Shown: positions 1 through 8,719, counted from the first letter of the stretch. The stretch is DNA of 64,000 bases from Clostridiales bacterium (GCA_015056205.1 SVGS01000017.1:1-64000), one strand, 5' to 3'. Numbers and translations: made by a program. The notes: generated from the letters alone by a model not told the origin.

Positions 1-36
1 GAATCATGGTCACAAAATACCGAATTGGAGGATAAC

Positions 37-64
37 GAAAAAACCCATCCGTTGCTGGATGGGC
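37..64 (-). terminator. Rho-independent terminator of the tRNA-Val gene
   Basis: On the minus strand a 7-bp stem (CCCATCC/GGATGGG, arms at 57-63 and 44-50) with a 6-nt loop is followed by a run of T (the A run at 38-43 on the plus strand). It starts 8 bases past the tRNA 3' end, so it ends that transcript. Confidence 0.85.
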
Positions 65-71
65 TTTTCTG

Positions 72-144
72 TGGTGACAGTTGGACTCGAACCAACGACC
101 CCATCGATGTGAACGATGTGCTCTACCGACTGAGCCATGCCACC
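72..144 (-). tRNA. tRNA-Val, anticodon CAC
   Basis: The minus strand folds into a complete 73-nt cloverleaf. The acceptor stem is GGTGGCA/TGTCACC with one G-U pair, the D stem is GCTC/GAGC, the anticodon stem CATCG/CGATG closes a 7-base loop with anticodon CAC, and the T arm is GTTGG-TTCGAGT-CCAAC. The discriminator base is A and the CCA end is not encoded. The gene reads GUG valine codons. It has its own promoter at 181-209 and its own terminator, so it appears monocistronic. Confidence 0.95.
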
Positions 145-180
145 GAATCCGCTCCGGGGCTTTCGCTCGGAACAGAAGAG

Positions 181-209
181 ATTATAACATGAAGCGGAGA
201 GAAGGTCAA
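181..209 (-). promoter_or_regulatory. Promoter of tRNA-Val
   Basis: Minus strand: TTGACC (204-209), a 17-bp spacer, and a perfect TATAAT (181-186), about 37 bp before the tRNA 5' end. It lies between the glgA stop codon and the tRNA, so the tRNA does not depend on glgA read-through. Confidence 0.75.
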
Positions 210-235
210 GATGATTTTTTTCTTTTTACGGAAAA

Positions 236-2047
236 TCAGCTCGGAGAGAGAAGATTCTTGATTTCAAAGCCCTTGGCCAGGTTGCCAGTGATGCGAAGAC
301 GTCCTTTCATGAAAAGACGGGGAGCGGTGGTTTCACCTCGCATCATGCGCATCAGATGGTAATAGCTGCATTTGATATGGGCGTCGGCATCGTGGTAAGA
401 CCAGGGTTCCACCACGAAGTCCTCGCTGCTGATGTCAATATAGAGCCAGCCGGCGCCTTCTCCGACGATTTCAATTTCGATTACCCGGTTGAAGCCCTCC
501 GGATACCACTCCGGATGCTTTTGCCGGTTATGCTCATCCAGCTGCCGGTAGGTCTCCTGGATATTGGCGAAGGCTTCCTGATAGGTCAGACCGACGAAAT
601 GCTCCGTGACATGGATTTCCCGGTACATCCGCTGATACTGCTCCGCACTGCGTTCCCAGGAAAAATCCTTATGCATGCAGCGGCGGCGCAGCTCCCGGAA
701 GGTGTCCGGATCGGACAGGTAGAGCTTGATCGCCTGGAGAACCGCCAGATAGAGATCCTTGGCGGCATACTCAGAGAAGGAGAAGCCTTCTCCGATCCCG
801 TCGAAGGTGCTGTAGGGACGGACGGAATCCCGCAGGCCGCCGGTTTCCCGGACGATCGGCACGGTGCCGAAGCGCATGGCCATCATCTGAGACAGGCCGC
901 AGGGCTCGAAACGGGAGGGCATCAGATAGAAGTCGGCGCCGGCAAAGATTTCGCTGGCGACTTCTTCGGTATAACGGTCCGAGAAGCCCATCTGGCCGGG
1001 CCAACGTTCAGAAGCCCAGCGGAAGTAATCGGCATACTGCGCGTCTCCCTGCCCGAAAACGACGACCTGAACGCCCAGATTCATCAGGCCGGGGAGGGCA
1101 TCCCGGATCAGATCGAATCCTTTCTGCTCCACCAGCCGGGCGACGACGGCGACCAGGGGCCATTCCGGTTCCGGCGTCAGATTAAAGCGGCGCTGCACCG
1201 CTTCCTTGCAAACCGCTTTGCCGCTGAAATCGTCGGCGGAAAAAGGAGCCGGGATATTCGGGTCGTGAAGCGGATTGTACTGCTCCACATCAATGCCGTT
1301 CAGAATGCCGAAGAGCTTTCCGTCCACATAATCCACGACCCCCTGCAGCCCCTCGCCGAACTGTGGATGATGGAGTTCCCGGGCATAGGTGGGGGAGACG
1401 GTGCTGACCGCGTCGGCCATCATCATGGCGCCCTTCATCAGGTTGATGTCCTCACGGCCTTCATAGGAATAAACCAGCGCCCGGTCATACCAGCTGTTGT
1501 CCAGCCCGAAATCGGTATACATTTTCTCCCGGGCAAACTGCCCCTGGTAGGCGATATTATGAATCGTATAAACGGAACGAACGCCGACAAGGGAAGGATC
1601 CGCCTGCTGTCTGTCCTTCAGATAAAGAACGGCGGGAGCGGTTTCCCAGTCGTTACAGTGAAGGATATCCGGGCAGGGGGACAGGACGCCCATCAGCGTG
1701 ACGACAGCTTTGCTGAAAAAGGCAAAGCGCCAGGCGTCATCGTTATATCCGTAAAGCCGGTCCCGCATGAACAGGGGATCCTGGCCGATAAACCAGACCG
1801 TGACTCCGGCCCGCTTTCCCTCATAAACCTGGGCATCAATCCGCATATCCCGCAGCTGAACAGGATAGGAGCCGCGGAAAGTCAGCTCCGAGCGAAAGCG
1901 GTTCCATACGCACTGGTACAGGGGGGTGATGATTTCCACCTCATCTCCCAGATTCTGCAGCACGGGAGGAAGCGAGAACGCGACATCGGCAAGACCGCCG
2001 GACTTACTGAAGGGAGCGCATTCGCTTGTGGCAAACCAGATCTTCAT
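236..2047 (-). CDS. glgA: Glycogen synthase (ADP-glucose type) with C-terminal SCP2-like domain
   Basis: Glycogen/starch synthase, a GT5 enzyme that moves glucose from ADP-glucose to a growing alpha-1,4-glucan in the cytosol. The N-terminus has the KxGGLADV donor-site signature (Lys15) and the C-terminal GT-B half carries the PSRFEPCGL...ETGGL region with the E-x7-E motif. The ATG at 2047 is chosen because a GGAGG box lies upstream and because typical family N-termini begin with this MKIW-type sequence; a longer in-frame extension has no such support. The protein is 603 residues, about 120 more than a usual GlgA. The extra C-terminal part, after an Asn/Arg-rich linker, ends in a pattern (MKGRLRITGNLAKGFEI) typical of SCP2 sterol-carrier domains. 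No other glg gene is in the window. The enzyme call is firm; the tail call is moderate. Confidence 0.93.
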   Translation of the reverse strand: MKIWFATSECAPFSKSGGLADVAFSLPPVLQNLGDEVEIITPLYQCVWNRFRSELTFRGSYPVQLRDMRIDAQVYEGKRAGVTVWFIGQDPLFMRDRLYGYNDDAWRFAFFSKAVVTLMGVLSPCPDILHCNDWETAPAVLYLKDRQQADPSLVGVRSVYTIHNIAYQGQFAREKMYTDFGLDNSWYDRALVYSYEGREDINLMKGAMMMADAVSTVSPTYARELHHPQFGEGLQGVVDYVDGKLFGILNGIDVEQYNPLHDPNIPAPFSADDFSGKAVCKEAVQRRFNLTPEPEWPLVAVVARLVEQKGFDLIRDALPGLMNLGVQVVVFGQGDAQYADYFRWASERWPGQMGFSDRYTEEVASEIFAGADFYLMPSRFEPCGLSQMMAMRFGTVPIVRETGGLRDSVRPYSTFDGIGEGFSFSEYAAKDLYLAVLQAIKLYLSDPDTFRELRRRCMHKDFSWERSAEQYQRMYREIHVTEHFVGLTYQEAFANIQETYRQLDEHNRQKHPEWYPEGFNRVIEIEIVGEGAGWLYIDISSEDFVVEPWSYHDADAHIKCSYYHLMRMMRGETTAPRLFMKGRLRITGNLAKGFEIKNLLSPS

Positions 2048-2126
2048 ACTATACGGCCTCCTTATCAACGGGTCTGGGGATTCGCCGGGCGGCCTGCCGG
2101 GCGAATGAACGGCATCGGGGGGACGG

Positions 2127-2870
2127 TCAGGGGACAAACGCCCCCCGGAGACAGCGAAGCGCCCGGTCGGGGTAATTGGTGATCAGAATATCCGCGCCTT
2201 CAGCCAGCACCTGACGGATGTGAGCTTCCTCATTCACCGTCCAGGTATGGACACGAATACCGGCCTGATGGGCCAGGGGAACCGTTCCGCCGGGAACCAG
2301 CACCTCCGTGAACATGGGATGAAGCGCGTCCATTCCCAGCGCCACGGCGTAGGCCCAGGGACGGACCAGGGTCGCGTCATAGAGCAGACCGCAGGTCAGG
2401 GAAGGATCCAGCTCCTTGACCCGCAGCATACTGTAATGATTAAAGGAAGAAAAGATCAGGCGGTCGAAAGGAAAAGAACCGGCAGCGAGCTCAATGACCT
2501 TCCGCTCCAGGTTCGGATAGTCGATGACGCTGTTTTTCAGCTCAATATTGATGGACAGACCGGTCGGCCGGAGCAGATCGAAAACCTCTTTCAGGGTGGG
2601 AATCCTCGCATCCGGATATTCGGGGTGCGTCCGGTTGAAATGAAGGGATTTCAGTTCCCGCAGCGTCATATCCCACAAAAAGCCATGCCCGTCGGAAACT
2701 CGATCCACCTTCTCGTCATGAGCGACGACCAGTTCCCCGTCCCGACACAGATGCACATCCAGCTCCACGCCGTGAGCGCCCTGCCCGACGGCCAGCTGAA
2801 AGGCCTCCAGGGTGTTCTCAGGCGCGTAGCCGGAAGCGCCGCGATGCGCGTAGATTTCCTGCTGTGCCAT
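2127..2870 (-). CDS. Glycerophosphodiester phosphodiesterase (GDPD/UgpQ-like)
   Basis: A 247-residue cytosolic-type GDPD that would hydrolyse glycerophosphodiesters to sn-glycerol-3-phosphate and an alcohol. The TIM-barrel signature is at the N-terminus: His9-Arg10 in AHRGASGYAPENT, Glu36 and Asp38 in GVELDVH (metal ligands), and the second catalytic His51 in VVAHDE. The C-terminal VHTWTVNEEAHIRQVLAEGADILITNYPDRA region is also typical. There is no signal peptide. The ATG at 2870 has a strong AGGAGG box; an extension upstream would run into the promoter. The gene is codirectional with glgA, 79 bases upstream of it, and could be co-transcribed with it. The family is sure; the physiological substrate is not known. 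Confidence 0.92.
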   Translation of the reverse strand: MAQQEIYAHRGASGYAPENTLEAFQLAVGQGAHGVELDVHLCRDGELVVAHDEKVDRVSDGHGFLWDMTLRELKSLHFNRTHPEYPDARIPTLKEVFDLLRPTGLSINIELKNSVIDYPNLERKVIELAAGSFPFDRLIFSSFNHYSMLRVKELDPSLTCGLLYDATLVRPWAYAVALGMDALHPMFTEVLVPGGTVPLAHQAGIRVHTWTVNEEAHIRQVLAEGADILITNYPDRALRCLRGAFVP

Positions 2871-2924
2871 GCGTCCTCCTCCATACAGATCCCGGATGAT
2901 GTATACTACGGTTGCTTTGTTCTC

Positions 2925-2953
2925 ATTATACCACATCTTTTTCCGGATGAAAA
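2925..2953 (-). promoter_or_regulatory. Extended -10 promoter of the GDPD gene
   Basis: Minus strand: TTTTCA (2948-2953, weak -35), a 17-bp spacer, and a perfect TATAAT (2925-2930) preceded by TGG, the extended -10 form. It is divergent from the plus-strand element at 2995-3002. Confidence 0.65.
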
Positions 2954-2993
2954 CGAATTGACGATTTTTATGATGCAAATCACCGGAGGTTTG

Positions 2994-3002
2994 TGATACA
3001 AT
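2994..3002 (+). promoter_or_regulatory. Extended -10 promoter of the serine acetyltransferase gene
   Basis: TGATACAAT: an extended -10 with no convincing -35. The nearest TTGACG (2958) is 33 bp away and too far. The same TGATACAAT string recurs before dapA and before the gene at 53832. Confidence 0.5.
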
Positions 3003-3049
3003 AGGCCCGTTCTATTCGGATGAAACGGCAGGAAGCGGAGGAGAGAACG

Positions 3050-3937
3050 GTGGCGGAGATCCGGGAAATTCTGAAAGCCCTGAACGGGGATCCCAGAAAA
3101 AGAAACGGGTGTCAGGCGGAATGCCAGCCGCCGGACCGGCGTCAGGTTATCCGTATGGTGAAAGGGCTGCAGGCGCTGATGTTTCCCATGGCTTTTCGGA
3201 GAGAAGAGCCGGAGATGACGGATGAGCGGCTGCTGGTGAACGCGCTGGGGATCCTGAAGGAGGAACTGGAAGCGGCGCTGTGCTTCCGCTCCCGGGAGGA
3301 CGGAGAAACGGAAAGCCGGGCGGAAGCTGTCTGCGAAGCTTTCGCGGAACGCCTGCCCCGAATCCGGAATCTTCTGCTGAAAGATATTGAAGCGCTGTAT
3401 GAAGGGGATCCCGCGGCGGTCAGCCGGGAAGAGGTTATGATCTGCTATCCCGGTTTTTATGCCATTTCCATCTACCGGCTGGCTCATGAGCTCTATTTGC
3501 TGGATGCTCCGCTGATTCCCCGGATTATGACCGAGTTTGCCCATGAGAAAACCGGAATTGACCTTCATCCGGGCGCTTCGGTGGGAGAATATTTCTTCAT
3601 TGACCATGGAACGGGCATCGTGGTGGGAGAAACAACGACGATCGGGGACCATGTGAAGCTGTATCAGGGGGTAACCCTGGGAGCGCGAAGCTTTGAACTG
3701 GATGAGAAGGGGAATCCCGTAAAAAAGATCAAACGCCATCCCGATATCGGAAGCCACGTTGTTATTTATGCCAACGCGACGATTCTGGGAGGAGATACGG
3801 TCATCGGGGATCACTGCGTGATCGGCGGAAATACCTGGCTGACCCATTCGGTACCGGCCGGAAGCGTCGTCTTTTACTCTTCCCGGGAGGATGAACGGGG
3901 CGCTCAGACTGCCGGGAATAAACAGAGGATGGAATAA
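3050..3937 (+). CDS. cysE: Serine O-acetyltransferase (EpsC/CysE type)
   Basis: Acetylates L-serine with acetyl-CoA to O-acetylserine, the first step of cysteine synthesis. A helical N-terminal half is followed by a left-handed beta-helix with hexapeptide repeats; the signature [21 protein letters not shown], with the catalytic-type DH pair, and YQGVTLG are clear. The C-terminus is short, as in the anaerobe EpsC branch, without the long inhibitory tail of enteric CysE. I place the start at the GTG at 3050 (295 residues) because GGAGGAG precedes it by 6 bases; the in-frame ATG at 3020 has no ribosome binding site but would add 10 residues. No cysK is adjacent. Confidence 0.9.
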   Translation: MAEIREILKALNGDPRKRNGCQAECQPPDRRQVIRMVKGLQALMFPMAFRREEPEMTDERLLVNALGILKEELEAALCFRSREDGETESRAEAVCEAFAERLPRIRNLLLKDIEALYEGDPAAVSREEVMICYPGFYAISIYRLAHELYLLDAPLIPRIMTEFAHEKTGIDLHPGASVGEYFFIDHGTGIVVGETTTIGDHVKLYQGVTLGARSFELDEKGNPVKKIKRHPDIGSHVVIYANATILGGDTVIGDHCVIGGNTWLTHSVPAGSVVFYSSREDERGAQTAGNKQRME

Positions 3938-3943
3938 GAAACA

Positions 3944-4876
3944 ATGAATAATCGGTCGTCCCTGAGAGGAAGTCTCCTGCTTCTGCTCGGAGCGGTGATC
4001 TGGGGAGCTGCCTTTGTCGCTCAGCGGATGGGGATGGACAATATCGGCCCGTTTTATTTCACCGCGATCCGGATGCTTATGGCCTGGCTGGCGCTGCTGC
4101 CCGTGGTGATGATGAACGACCGGAGAAAAAGAAAAACGGGAAGGACGGCGCCTTCGGCGGAGGACCGGCGCAGGCAGCGGAAAGCCGGTCTGATCTGCGG
4201 ACTGCTGCTGTTCTCCGCAAGCAGCCTGCAGCAGGTGGGACTGGTGGAGACATCTGCGGGAAAGGCCGGATTTATTACCGCGCTGTACGTCGTTCTGGTA
4301 CCGGTGGCGGGATGGCTGCTGTTCAGGCGCAACCCGGGAAGAGTGATCTGGCTCGGCGTGATTCTGGCGCTGCTTGCCCTGTATCTGCTTTGCATCCCGG
4401 AGGGGGGATTCCGGCTGGAACGGGGAGACGGGCTGGTGCTGGGATGCGCCGTCTGCTTTACGGGGCAGATCTTGTGCGTGGACCGTTTCGCGCCCACGGT
4501 GGACGGGCTGAGGCTGAGCCGGGATCAGTTCCTGGTGACCGGCGTTCTGTCTCTGGCGGTGGCGCTGCTGACGGAGACGTTCAGTCTGCAGGGCGTGCGG
4601 GATGCGCTGATCCCTCTGGTGTATACCGGCGTTTTTTCCGGCGGAATCGGATATACCCTGCAGATTATCGGACAGCGGGAGGTCAATCCCACGGTGGCTT
4701 CGCTGCTGATGAGCATGGAATCGGTGTTCGCGGTGCTGACGGGGGCCCTGCTGCTGGGCGAGCGCATGACCGGACGGGAAACCTGGGGCTGCGTTCTGAT
4801 GTTTTCAGCGGTGATTCTGGCCCAGCTGTCCCCGGTCATCAGCGCCGGAATGCAAAAAAAAGAACGGCTGTCATAA
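3944..4876 (+). CDS. EamA/DMT-family membrane transporter
   Basis: A 310-residue inner-membrane protein with about ten hydrophobic segments in two EamA repeats (roughly 8-160 and 175-300). It opens with the family pattern LLLLGAVIWGAAFVAQRMGMDNIGP and the second repeat ends with the typical VLTGALLLGERMTGRETWGCVLMF. Members export or import small metabolites such as amino acids; the substrate cannot be read from sequence. It begins 6 bases after the serine acetyltransferase gene, so the two are probably co-transcribed. A cysteine-related substrate is a guess from position only. Its 3' end overlaps the convergent SDR gene by 6 bases. Confidence 0.88.
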   Translation: MNNRSSLRGSLLLLLGAVIWGAAFVAQRMGMDNIGPFYFTAIRMLMAWLALLPVVMMNDRRKRKTGRTAPSAEDRRRQRKAGLICGLLLFSASSLQQVGLVETSAGKAGFITALYVVLVPVAGWLLFRRNPGRVIWLGVILALLALYLLCIPEGGFRLERGDGLVLGCAVCFTGQILCVDRFAPTVDGLRLSRDQFLVTGVLSLAVALLTETFSLQGVRDALIPLVYTGVFSGGIGYTLQIIGQREVNPTVASLLMSMESVFAVLTGALLLGERMTGRETWGCVLMFSAVILAQLSPVISAGMQKKERLS

Positions 4877-5593
4877 CCAGCAGCCGTCCAGACGAACAAT
4901 TTCTCCGTTAAAGTATTCCGGCATGGTCAGCAGCTTCAGCAGAGCCTGGGCGGCTTCCTCCGGGGAAACGATATAGCCGGCAGGGATCTGATCACGGATC
5001 TCTGCCTTTTCCGCATCCGACAGATGACGGTTCATTTCGGTATCCACTATGCCCAGCGCCGCGGCATTCACCCGGATATGGCTGGGCGCCAGTTCCTTCG
5101 CCAGCGCCCGGGTAAAGGCGTTGACCCCTCCCTTGGAGGCGCTGTAGGCCACCTCGCAGGAGGCGCCCGCAAGGCCCCAGACGGAGGAAATGTTCAGGAT
5201 CCGGCCCTGCCCGGCCCGGACCATATCCGGAACAAAGGTGTGGCAGGTGTTATAGAGCGACGTCAGATTGACGCGGAGCACCTCATCCCATTCCGCCGGG
5301 GTCATGTCTGTCAGCAGGCCGACTCTGGAAACAGCCGCATTATTCACCAGCGTTTCCACCGGGCCGATGTCCCGCCGGAGCTTTTCCACCCAGGCCAGAT
5401 CTCCCACGTCGCCCAGGACGGGGACGCAAAGGGGACAGCCGGCTTCGGAGACCATGCGGGCGGTTTCCCGCAGCCCTTCTTCATTCCGCAGGGCGGTGAT
5501 CACAATCCTCGGCCATAAACCGGAAGAGGCGCAGGCTGCCGCCAGCGCCCGGCCGACGCCGCGGGAGGCGCCGGTAATCAGAATTCCGCTCAT
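4871..5593 (-). CDS. Short-chain dehydrogenase/reductase (FabG-like)
   Basis: A 240-residue classical SDR with NAD(P)-dependent oxidoreductase fold. Visible motifs are TGASRGVG (cofactor loop, near residue 7), NNAAV (stabilising), the catalytic Ser in ILNISS and Tyr-x3-Lys in YSASKGG. The close match in length and motifs to 3-oxoacyl-ACP reductases suggests FabG-type chemistry, but no fab genes are nearby, so the substrate is open. It starts 3 bases after the end of the VanY-like gene, implying co-transcription. The ribosome binding site is weak and may lean on translational coupling. Confidence 0.88.
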   Translation of the reverse strand: MSGILITGASRGVGRALAAACASSGLWPRIVITALRNEEGLRETARMVSEAGCPLCVPVLGDVGDLAWVEKLRRDIGPVETLVNNAAVSRVGLLTDMTPAEWDEVLRVNLTSLYNTCHTFVPDMVRAGQGRILNISSVWGLAGASCEVAYSASKGGVNAFTRALAKELAPSHIRVNAAALGIVDTEMNRHLSDAEKAEIRDQIPAGYIVSPEEAAQALLKLLTMPEYFNGEIVRLDGCWL

Positions 5594-5596
5594 CTC

Positions 5597-6742
5597 TCAG
5601 TACTCAAACACCGTGATAATGCCGCCCATATTGTCCAGGGAGGATTCGTGGGAGCGGGCATTCCGGGTCAGCTGGACATTGAAGGAAGCTGCTTCACCCA
5701 CATACTGGCGGTAGATTTCATACTTCAGGGTTCCGTCCTCAAACAGGGCGATGTGCGGATGTTCCTCCAGATACTCGATATACTCCTCCATGCAGAAATC
5801 CTTATAGTGCATGATGGCGGCGTTTCCCTTGCCCACATAGCGGTACAGGTTCATCTTCAGGGAGACGCCGGTTTTGAAGCTCTTGTCCATGGTGCCGTCC
5901 AGCGGCCAGTTCGCCTGGGGGAAACGGAAGACGATTCCGTATTTCCAGCAGTTTTCATTCATCCACTTTCCCTGTTCGGTGGTGGAATACTTGGGACTGG
6001 CCACTTCCGGATCGTTGCGGTCGTACAGCCGGAGACGGAAGGAGAGGCCGGAATTGTATTCGCTGGTTCCGGGATAATTCACTTCTTTTTTGGTGGCGGC
6101 AATCAGCTCGTCTCCGGAATACTTGGTGGACAGCTTGGTCAGCCGGTTCTGGAACAGCGTGTTCTGAGTGTCCCAGCTGCGGTAGGCTTCATCCACCATG
6201 TAGTGGGTCAGATTCTGCGCCGCGGCCGCGTCCACCGCTTCCTTCAGGGCGCGCGCCGCCACCGGGAACATGGAGACATTGGAATCCGAAGCCTGAACCG
6301 CCTTGTCCAGGTAACGGGTCACGCTGACCACGCCGGAATCGTCAAAATCATCCGGCCGGGAATGCCACTCGTTGATCAGCAGCATGCCGTTGGACATCAG
6401 CTCGGCACGGGTTTTCGTTTCCGCGGTCGGATTTTCCAGCGGAAAACCGGACAGATCCAGAATATCCCAGCCGTCGGACGCATGCTCCGGCCAGGCGGTG
6501 TTGATCTGAACGGTTTGCCGGCTTTCCAGCTCCGCCAGCGTCGCCTGGTATTCCGCCATGATCTCCCGGTTTTTCTGCTCAACCTCGGCTATGGCTGCCT
6601 TATTGGCATCAGCGATCGCCTTCCGCTGAGGCTCGATGACCAGGGGTTTGATCAGAAAGCACCCGACGCACAGCGCCACCACCAAAAAGGTGAGAACCGC
6701 GACGACAGGAACCGCCTTGCTCTTCTTTCTGTTCCGACTCAT
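5597..6742 (-). CDS. VanY-fold membrane-anchored protein lacking catalytic residues
   Basis: A 381-residue protein with a basic N-terminus, one TM anchor (about residues 11-30), a short helical stretch (35-75) and an extracytoplasmic D-Ala-D-Ala carboxypeptidase (VanY, M15B) fold at about 180-330. Fold markers survive: YRSWDTQNTLF (187-197), WKYGIVFRFP (266-275), RYVGKGNAA (301-309) and the EEY helix. The zinc/catalytic positions do not: in the SxHxxGxAxD motif His is Tyr229 and Asp is Arg236; in the ExWH motif Glu is Lys296, Trp is Asn298 and His is Leu299. It is therefore predicted to bind peptidoglycan peptides or a partner without cleaving them. A GGAAGG box supports the ATG. An SDR follows 3 bases downstream. 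Confidence 0.8.
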   Translation of the reverse strand: MSRNRKKSKAVPVVAVLTFLVVALCVGCFLIKPLVIEPQRKAIADANKAAIAEVEQKNREIMAEYQATLAELESRQTVQINTAWPEHASDGWDILDLSGFPLENPTAETKTRAELMSNGMLLINEWHSRPDDFDDSGVVSVTRYLDKAVQASDSNVSMFPVAARALKEAVDAAAAQNLTHYMVDEAYRSWDTQNTLFQNRLTKLSTKYSGDELIAATKKEVNYPGTSEYNSGLSFRLRLYDRNDPEVASPKYSTTEQGKWMNENCWKYGIVFRFPQANWPLDGTMDKSFKTGVSLKMNLYRYVGKGNAAIMHYKDFCMEEYIEYLEEHPHIALFEDGTLKYEIYRQYVGEAASFNVQLTRNARSHESSLDNMGGIITVFEY

Positions 6743-6813
6743 CCGTGAAACACCTTCCTTTATAAGGATAATCGTCCGCTGAAAGGATGGAAGATATCAT
6801 TCCAATTCGCCAA

Positions 6814-6842
6814 TTTAAACATTTCGTTACAAAATATTACAA
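6814..6842 (-). promoter_or_regulatory. Possible promoter of the VanY-like gene
   Basis: Minus strand TTGTAA (6837-6842), 17-bp spacer, TTTAAA (6814-6819) in a locally AT-rich stretch between argS and the VanY-like gene. Each box matches consensus at only 4 of 6 positions. Confidence 0.35.
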
Positions 6843-6885
6843 TTCCTGCTTTTTTGATTCGTTTTATGAAATTCTTTTTCGGCGG

Positions 6886-8604
6886 TTACATCCGCTCCGG
6901 AGCCTCGATTCCGATCAGACGGAGACCGGTCCGGATGACCCGGCGGGCAGCGTCCGTCAGGGCAATCCGCGCGGCGGCCTGGGCGGGTTCTCCGTCCAGA
7001 ATCCGATGCCCGTAGTAATACTTGTTGAAAGCCTGGGCGATATCCGTAACCGCGCGGGTGATCATGCTGGGTTCGTATTTATCGGCGGCGTCCCGGATCA
7101 CGTCCGGGAAGCGGCTGATCAGCCGGAGCAGCGCCTGCGCCTCATCATCGGTCAGAGCGGACCAGTCCGGCGCCGCGGCGGTGAAATCCCGCGCCTTCCG
7201 CAGAACGGAACAGCAGCGGGCGTGGGTATACTGGACATAGGGGCCGCTTTCCCCGTCAAAGTTCAGCGCCGAATCCCATCTGAAATCGATATCTTTGATA
7301 CGGTTATTGCTCAGATCGGTATAAATGACCGCGCCGATACCGACCTGCCGGGCGACGGTCTCCTTATCCTCCAGATCCGGGGATTTTTCCCGGATAATCT
7401 CCAGGGCCTTATCCACCGCCTGCGACAGAAGATCCTCCAGGTGGACGGTGTTCCCCTTGCGGGTGGACAGGGCGGCGCCCTCAAAGCTTACCATTCCGAA
7501 GGAAACGTGGACGCAGTTCTTTGCCCAGCTGTATCCCATTTTTTCCAGCACGCGGAAGACCTGCCGGAAATGCAGATCCTGCTGATAGGCCACCACATAG
7601 AGGCAGCGGTCGAAATGATAGGTGTTCTGCCGGTAGATGGCGGCGGTGATATCCCGGGTGGCGTAGATCGTGGCGCCGTCCTTTTTGATGATCAGGCAGG
7701 GGGGCATATCGTCCTCGCTCAGATCCACCACCCAGGCGCCCTCGCTCTGCGTCAGCAGACCCTTGTCCCGCAGCTCCTGAATGACGGGCTCCATCTTATC
7801 GATATAGAAGCTCTCGCCGGCGTAACTGTCAAAGGAAACGCCCAGCATATCGTACACCCGGGCGGCGTCCTTCAGGGTGATTTCCTTAAACCAGGAGAAG
7901 ATCGCCAGCGCTTCCTGATCCCCGTCTTCGATTTTTTTGAACCAGGCGCGGCCTTCATCCTCCAGAGTGGGATCCTTCTCCGCTTCCTCGTGGAAACGGA
8001 CGTAGAGCGCCTCCAGCGCGGCGACGCCGCCCTGAATCACCTCTTCCTCCGACCCCCATTTTTTATAGGCGCAGATCATCTTGCCGAACTGGGTACCCCA
8101 GTCGCCCAGATGATTGATCCCCACGGTGGTGTAGCCCAGAAAATCGTAAATCCGCTTCAGGCTGTGGCCGATCATGGTGGTGGACAGATGGCCGATGTGA
8201 AAACGCTTGGCTATATTAATGGAAGAATAATCCAGGCAGACGGTCTTTCCCTTTCCCTCGTCCGAGGAGCCGTAGCGATCCCCGGAAGCGGCGAGCGTTT
8301 CCATAATCTCCCGGGCGAAGTTCTCCCGGTTCAGGAAAAAGTTCATATATCCGTTCACCGGGTTGACGGCGGCGACATCCTCATGGCCCCAGGATCCGCA
8401 GAGCGCCTCCGCGATCCGGGGAGGCGCGGTACGCAGCGGCCGGGCCAGGCGGAAGCAGGGAAAGGCGTAATCGCCCATGGCGGGATCCGGCGGCACCGCC
8501 AGCAGGCCGCGGATTTCCTCCGCGGAGGGGAGCCCCTGCGCCTCCGGCCAGAGGGTACTGATGCATTCCGCCGTCAGAGCGGCGATCCGTGTCATGATAT
8601 CCAT
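6886..8604 (-). CDS. argS: Arginyl-tRNA synthetase
   Basis: Class I aminoacyl-tRNA synthetase that charges tRNA-Arg. The order is an N-terminal Add-1 domain, the Rossmann catalytic core with the HIGH motif in FHIGHLSTTMIG, the KMSKS-equivalent loop LSTRKGNTV usual in ArgRS, and a C-terminal DALR anticodon-binding domain with YVQYTHARCCSVLRKA. About 572 residues from the ATG at 8604, normal for the family. Starts at 8616 and 8595 are also in frame; the GGAAGG box at 8617-8622 touches the 8616 ATG and sits 12 bases before 8604, so the choice is uncertain. The gene is divergent from the PFOR gene. Confidence 0.95.
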   Translation of the reverse strand: MDIMTRIAALTAECISTLWPEAQGLPSAEEIRGLLAVPPDPAMGDYAFPCFRLARPLRTAPPRIAEALCGSWGHEDVAAVNPVNGYMNFFLNRENFAREIMETLAASGDRYGSSDEGKGKTVCLDYSSINIAKRFHIGHLSTTMIGHSLKRIYDFLGYTTVGINHLGDWGTQFGKMICAYKKWGSEEEVIQGGVAALEALYVRFHEEAEKDPTLEDEGRAWFKKIEDGDQEALAIFSWFKEITLKDAARVYDMLGVSFDSYAGESFYIDKMEPVIQELRDKGLLTQSEGAWVVDLSEDDMPPCLIIKKDGATIYATRDITAAIYRQNTYHFDRCLYVVAYQQDLHFRQVFRVLEKMGYSWAKNCVHVSFGMVSFEGAALSTRKGNTVHLEDLLSQAVDKALEIIREKSPDLEDKETVARQVGIGAVIYTDLSNNRIKDIDFRWDSALNFDGESGPYVQYTHARCCSVLRKARDFTAAAPDWSALTDDEAQALLRLISRFPDVIRDAADKYEPSMITRAVTDIAQAFNKYYYGHRILDGEPAQAAARIALTDAARRVIRTGLRLIGIEAPERM

Positions 8605-8652
8605 TCGTCCGTTCATCCTTCCGATCTTACTGTCTGATGAAAAACCCTGCTC

Positions 8653-8661
8653 ATCATAGCA
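8653..8661 (-). promoter_or_regulatory. Extended -10 promoter of argS
   Basis: Minus strand TGCTATGAT: TATGAT (8653-8658) preceded by TGC. The -35 region is poor. It lies about 50 bases upstream of the argS start and diverges from the PFOR promoter. Confidence 0.5.
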
Positions 8662-8690
8662 CAGAAAGGTGAAAAATGGAACAGACTTCA

Positions 8691-8719
8691 TTGACATTAA
8701 GATTTGGAATGTTTATAAT
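8691..8719 (+). promoter_or_regulatory. Consensus sigma-A promoter of the PFOR gene
   Basis: TTGACA (8691-8696), exactly 17 bp, TATAAT (8714-8719): a perfect match at both boxes. An AGGAGG box follows at 8739-8744. It suits a heavily expressed central-metabolism gene. Confidence 0.93.

Noticed and set aside
356-2182. Long plus-strand open frame over glgA
   Set aside because: Shadow of glgA; no motif and no initiation site.
2958-3002. TTGACG as -35 of the cysE promoter
   Set aside because: It is 33 bp from the TACAAT -10, twice the allowed spacing.
5597-6742. Active D-Ala-D-Ala carboxypeptidase
   Set aside because: The fold fits, but every zinc ligand and the catalytic Glu are replaced.
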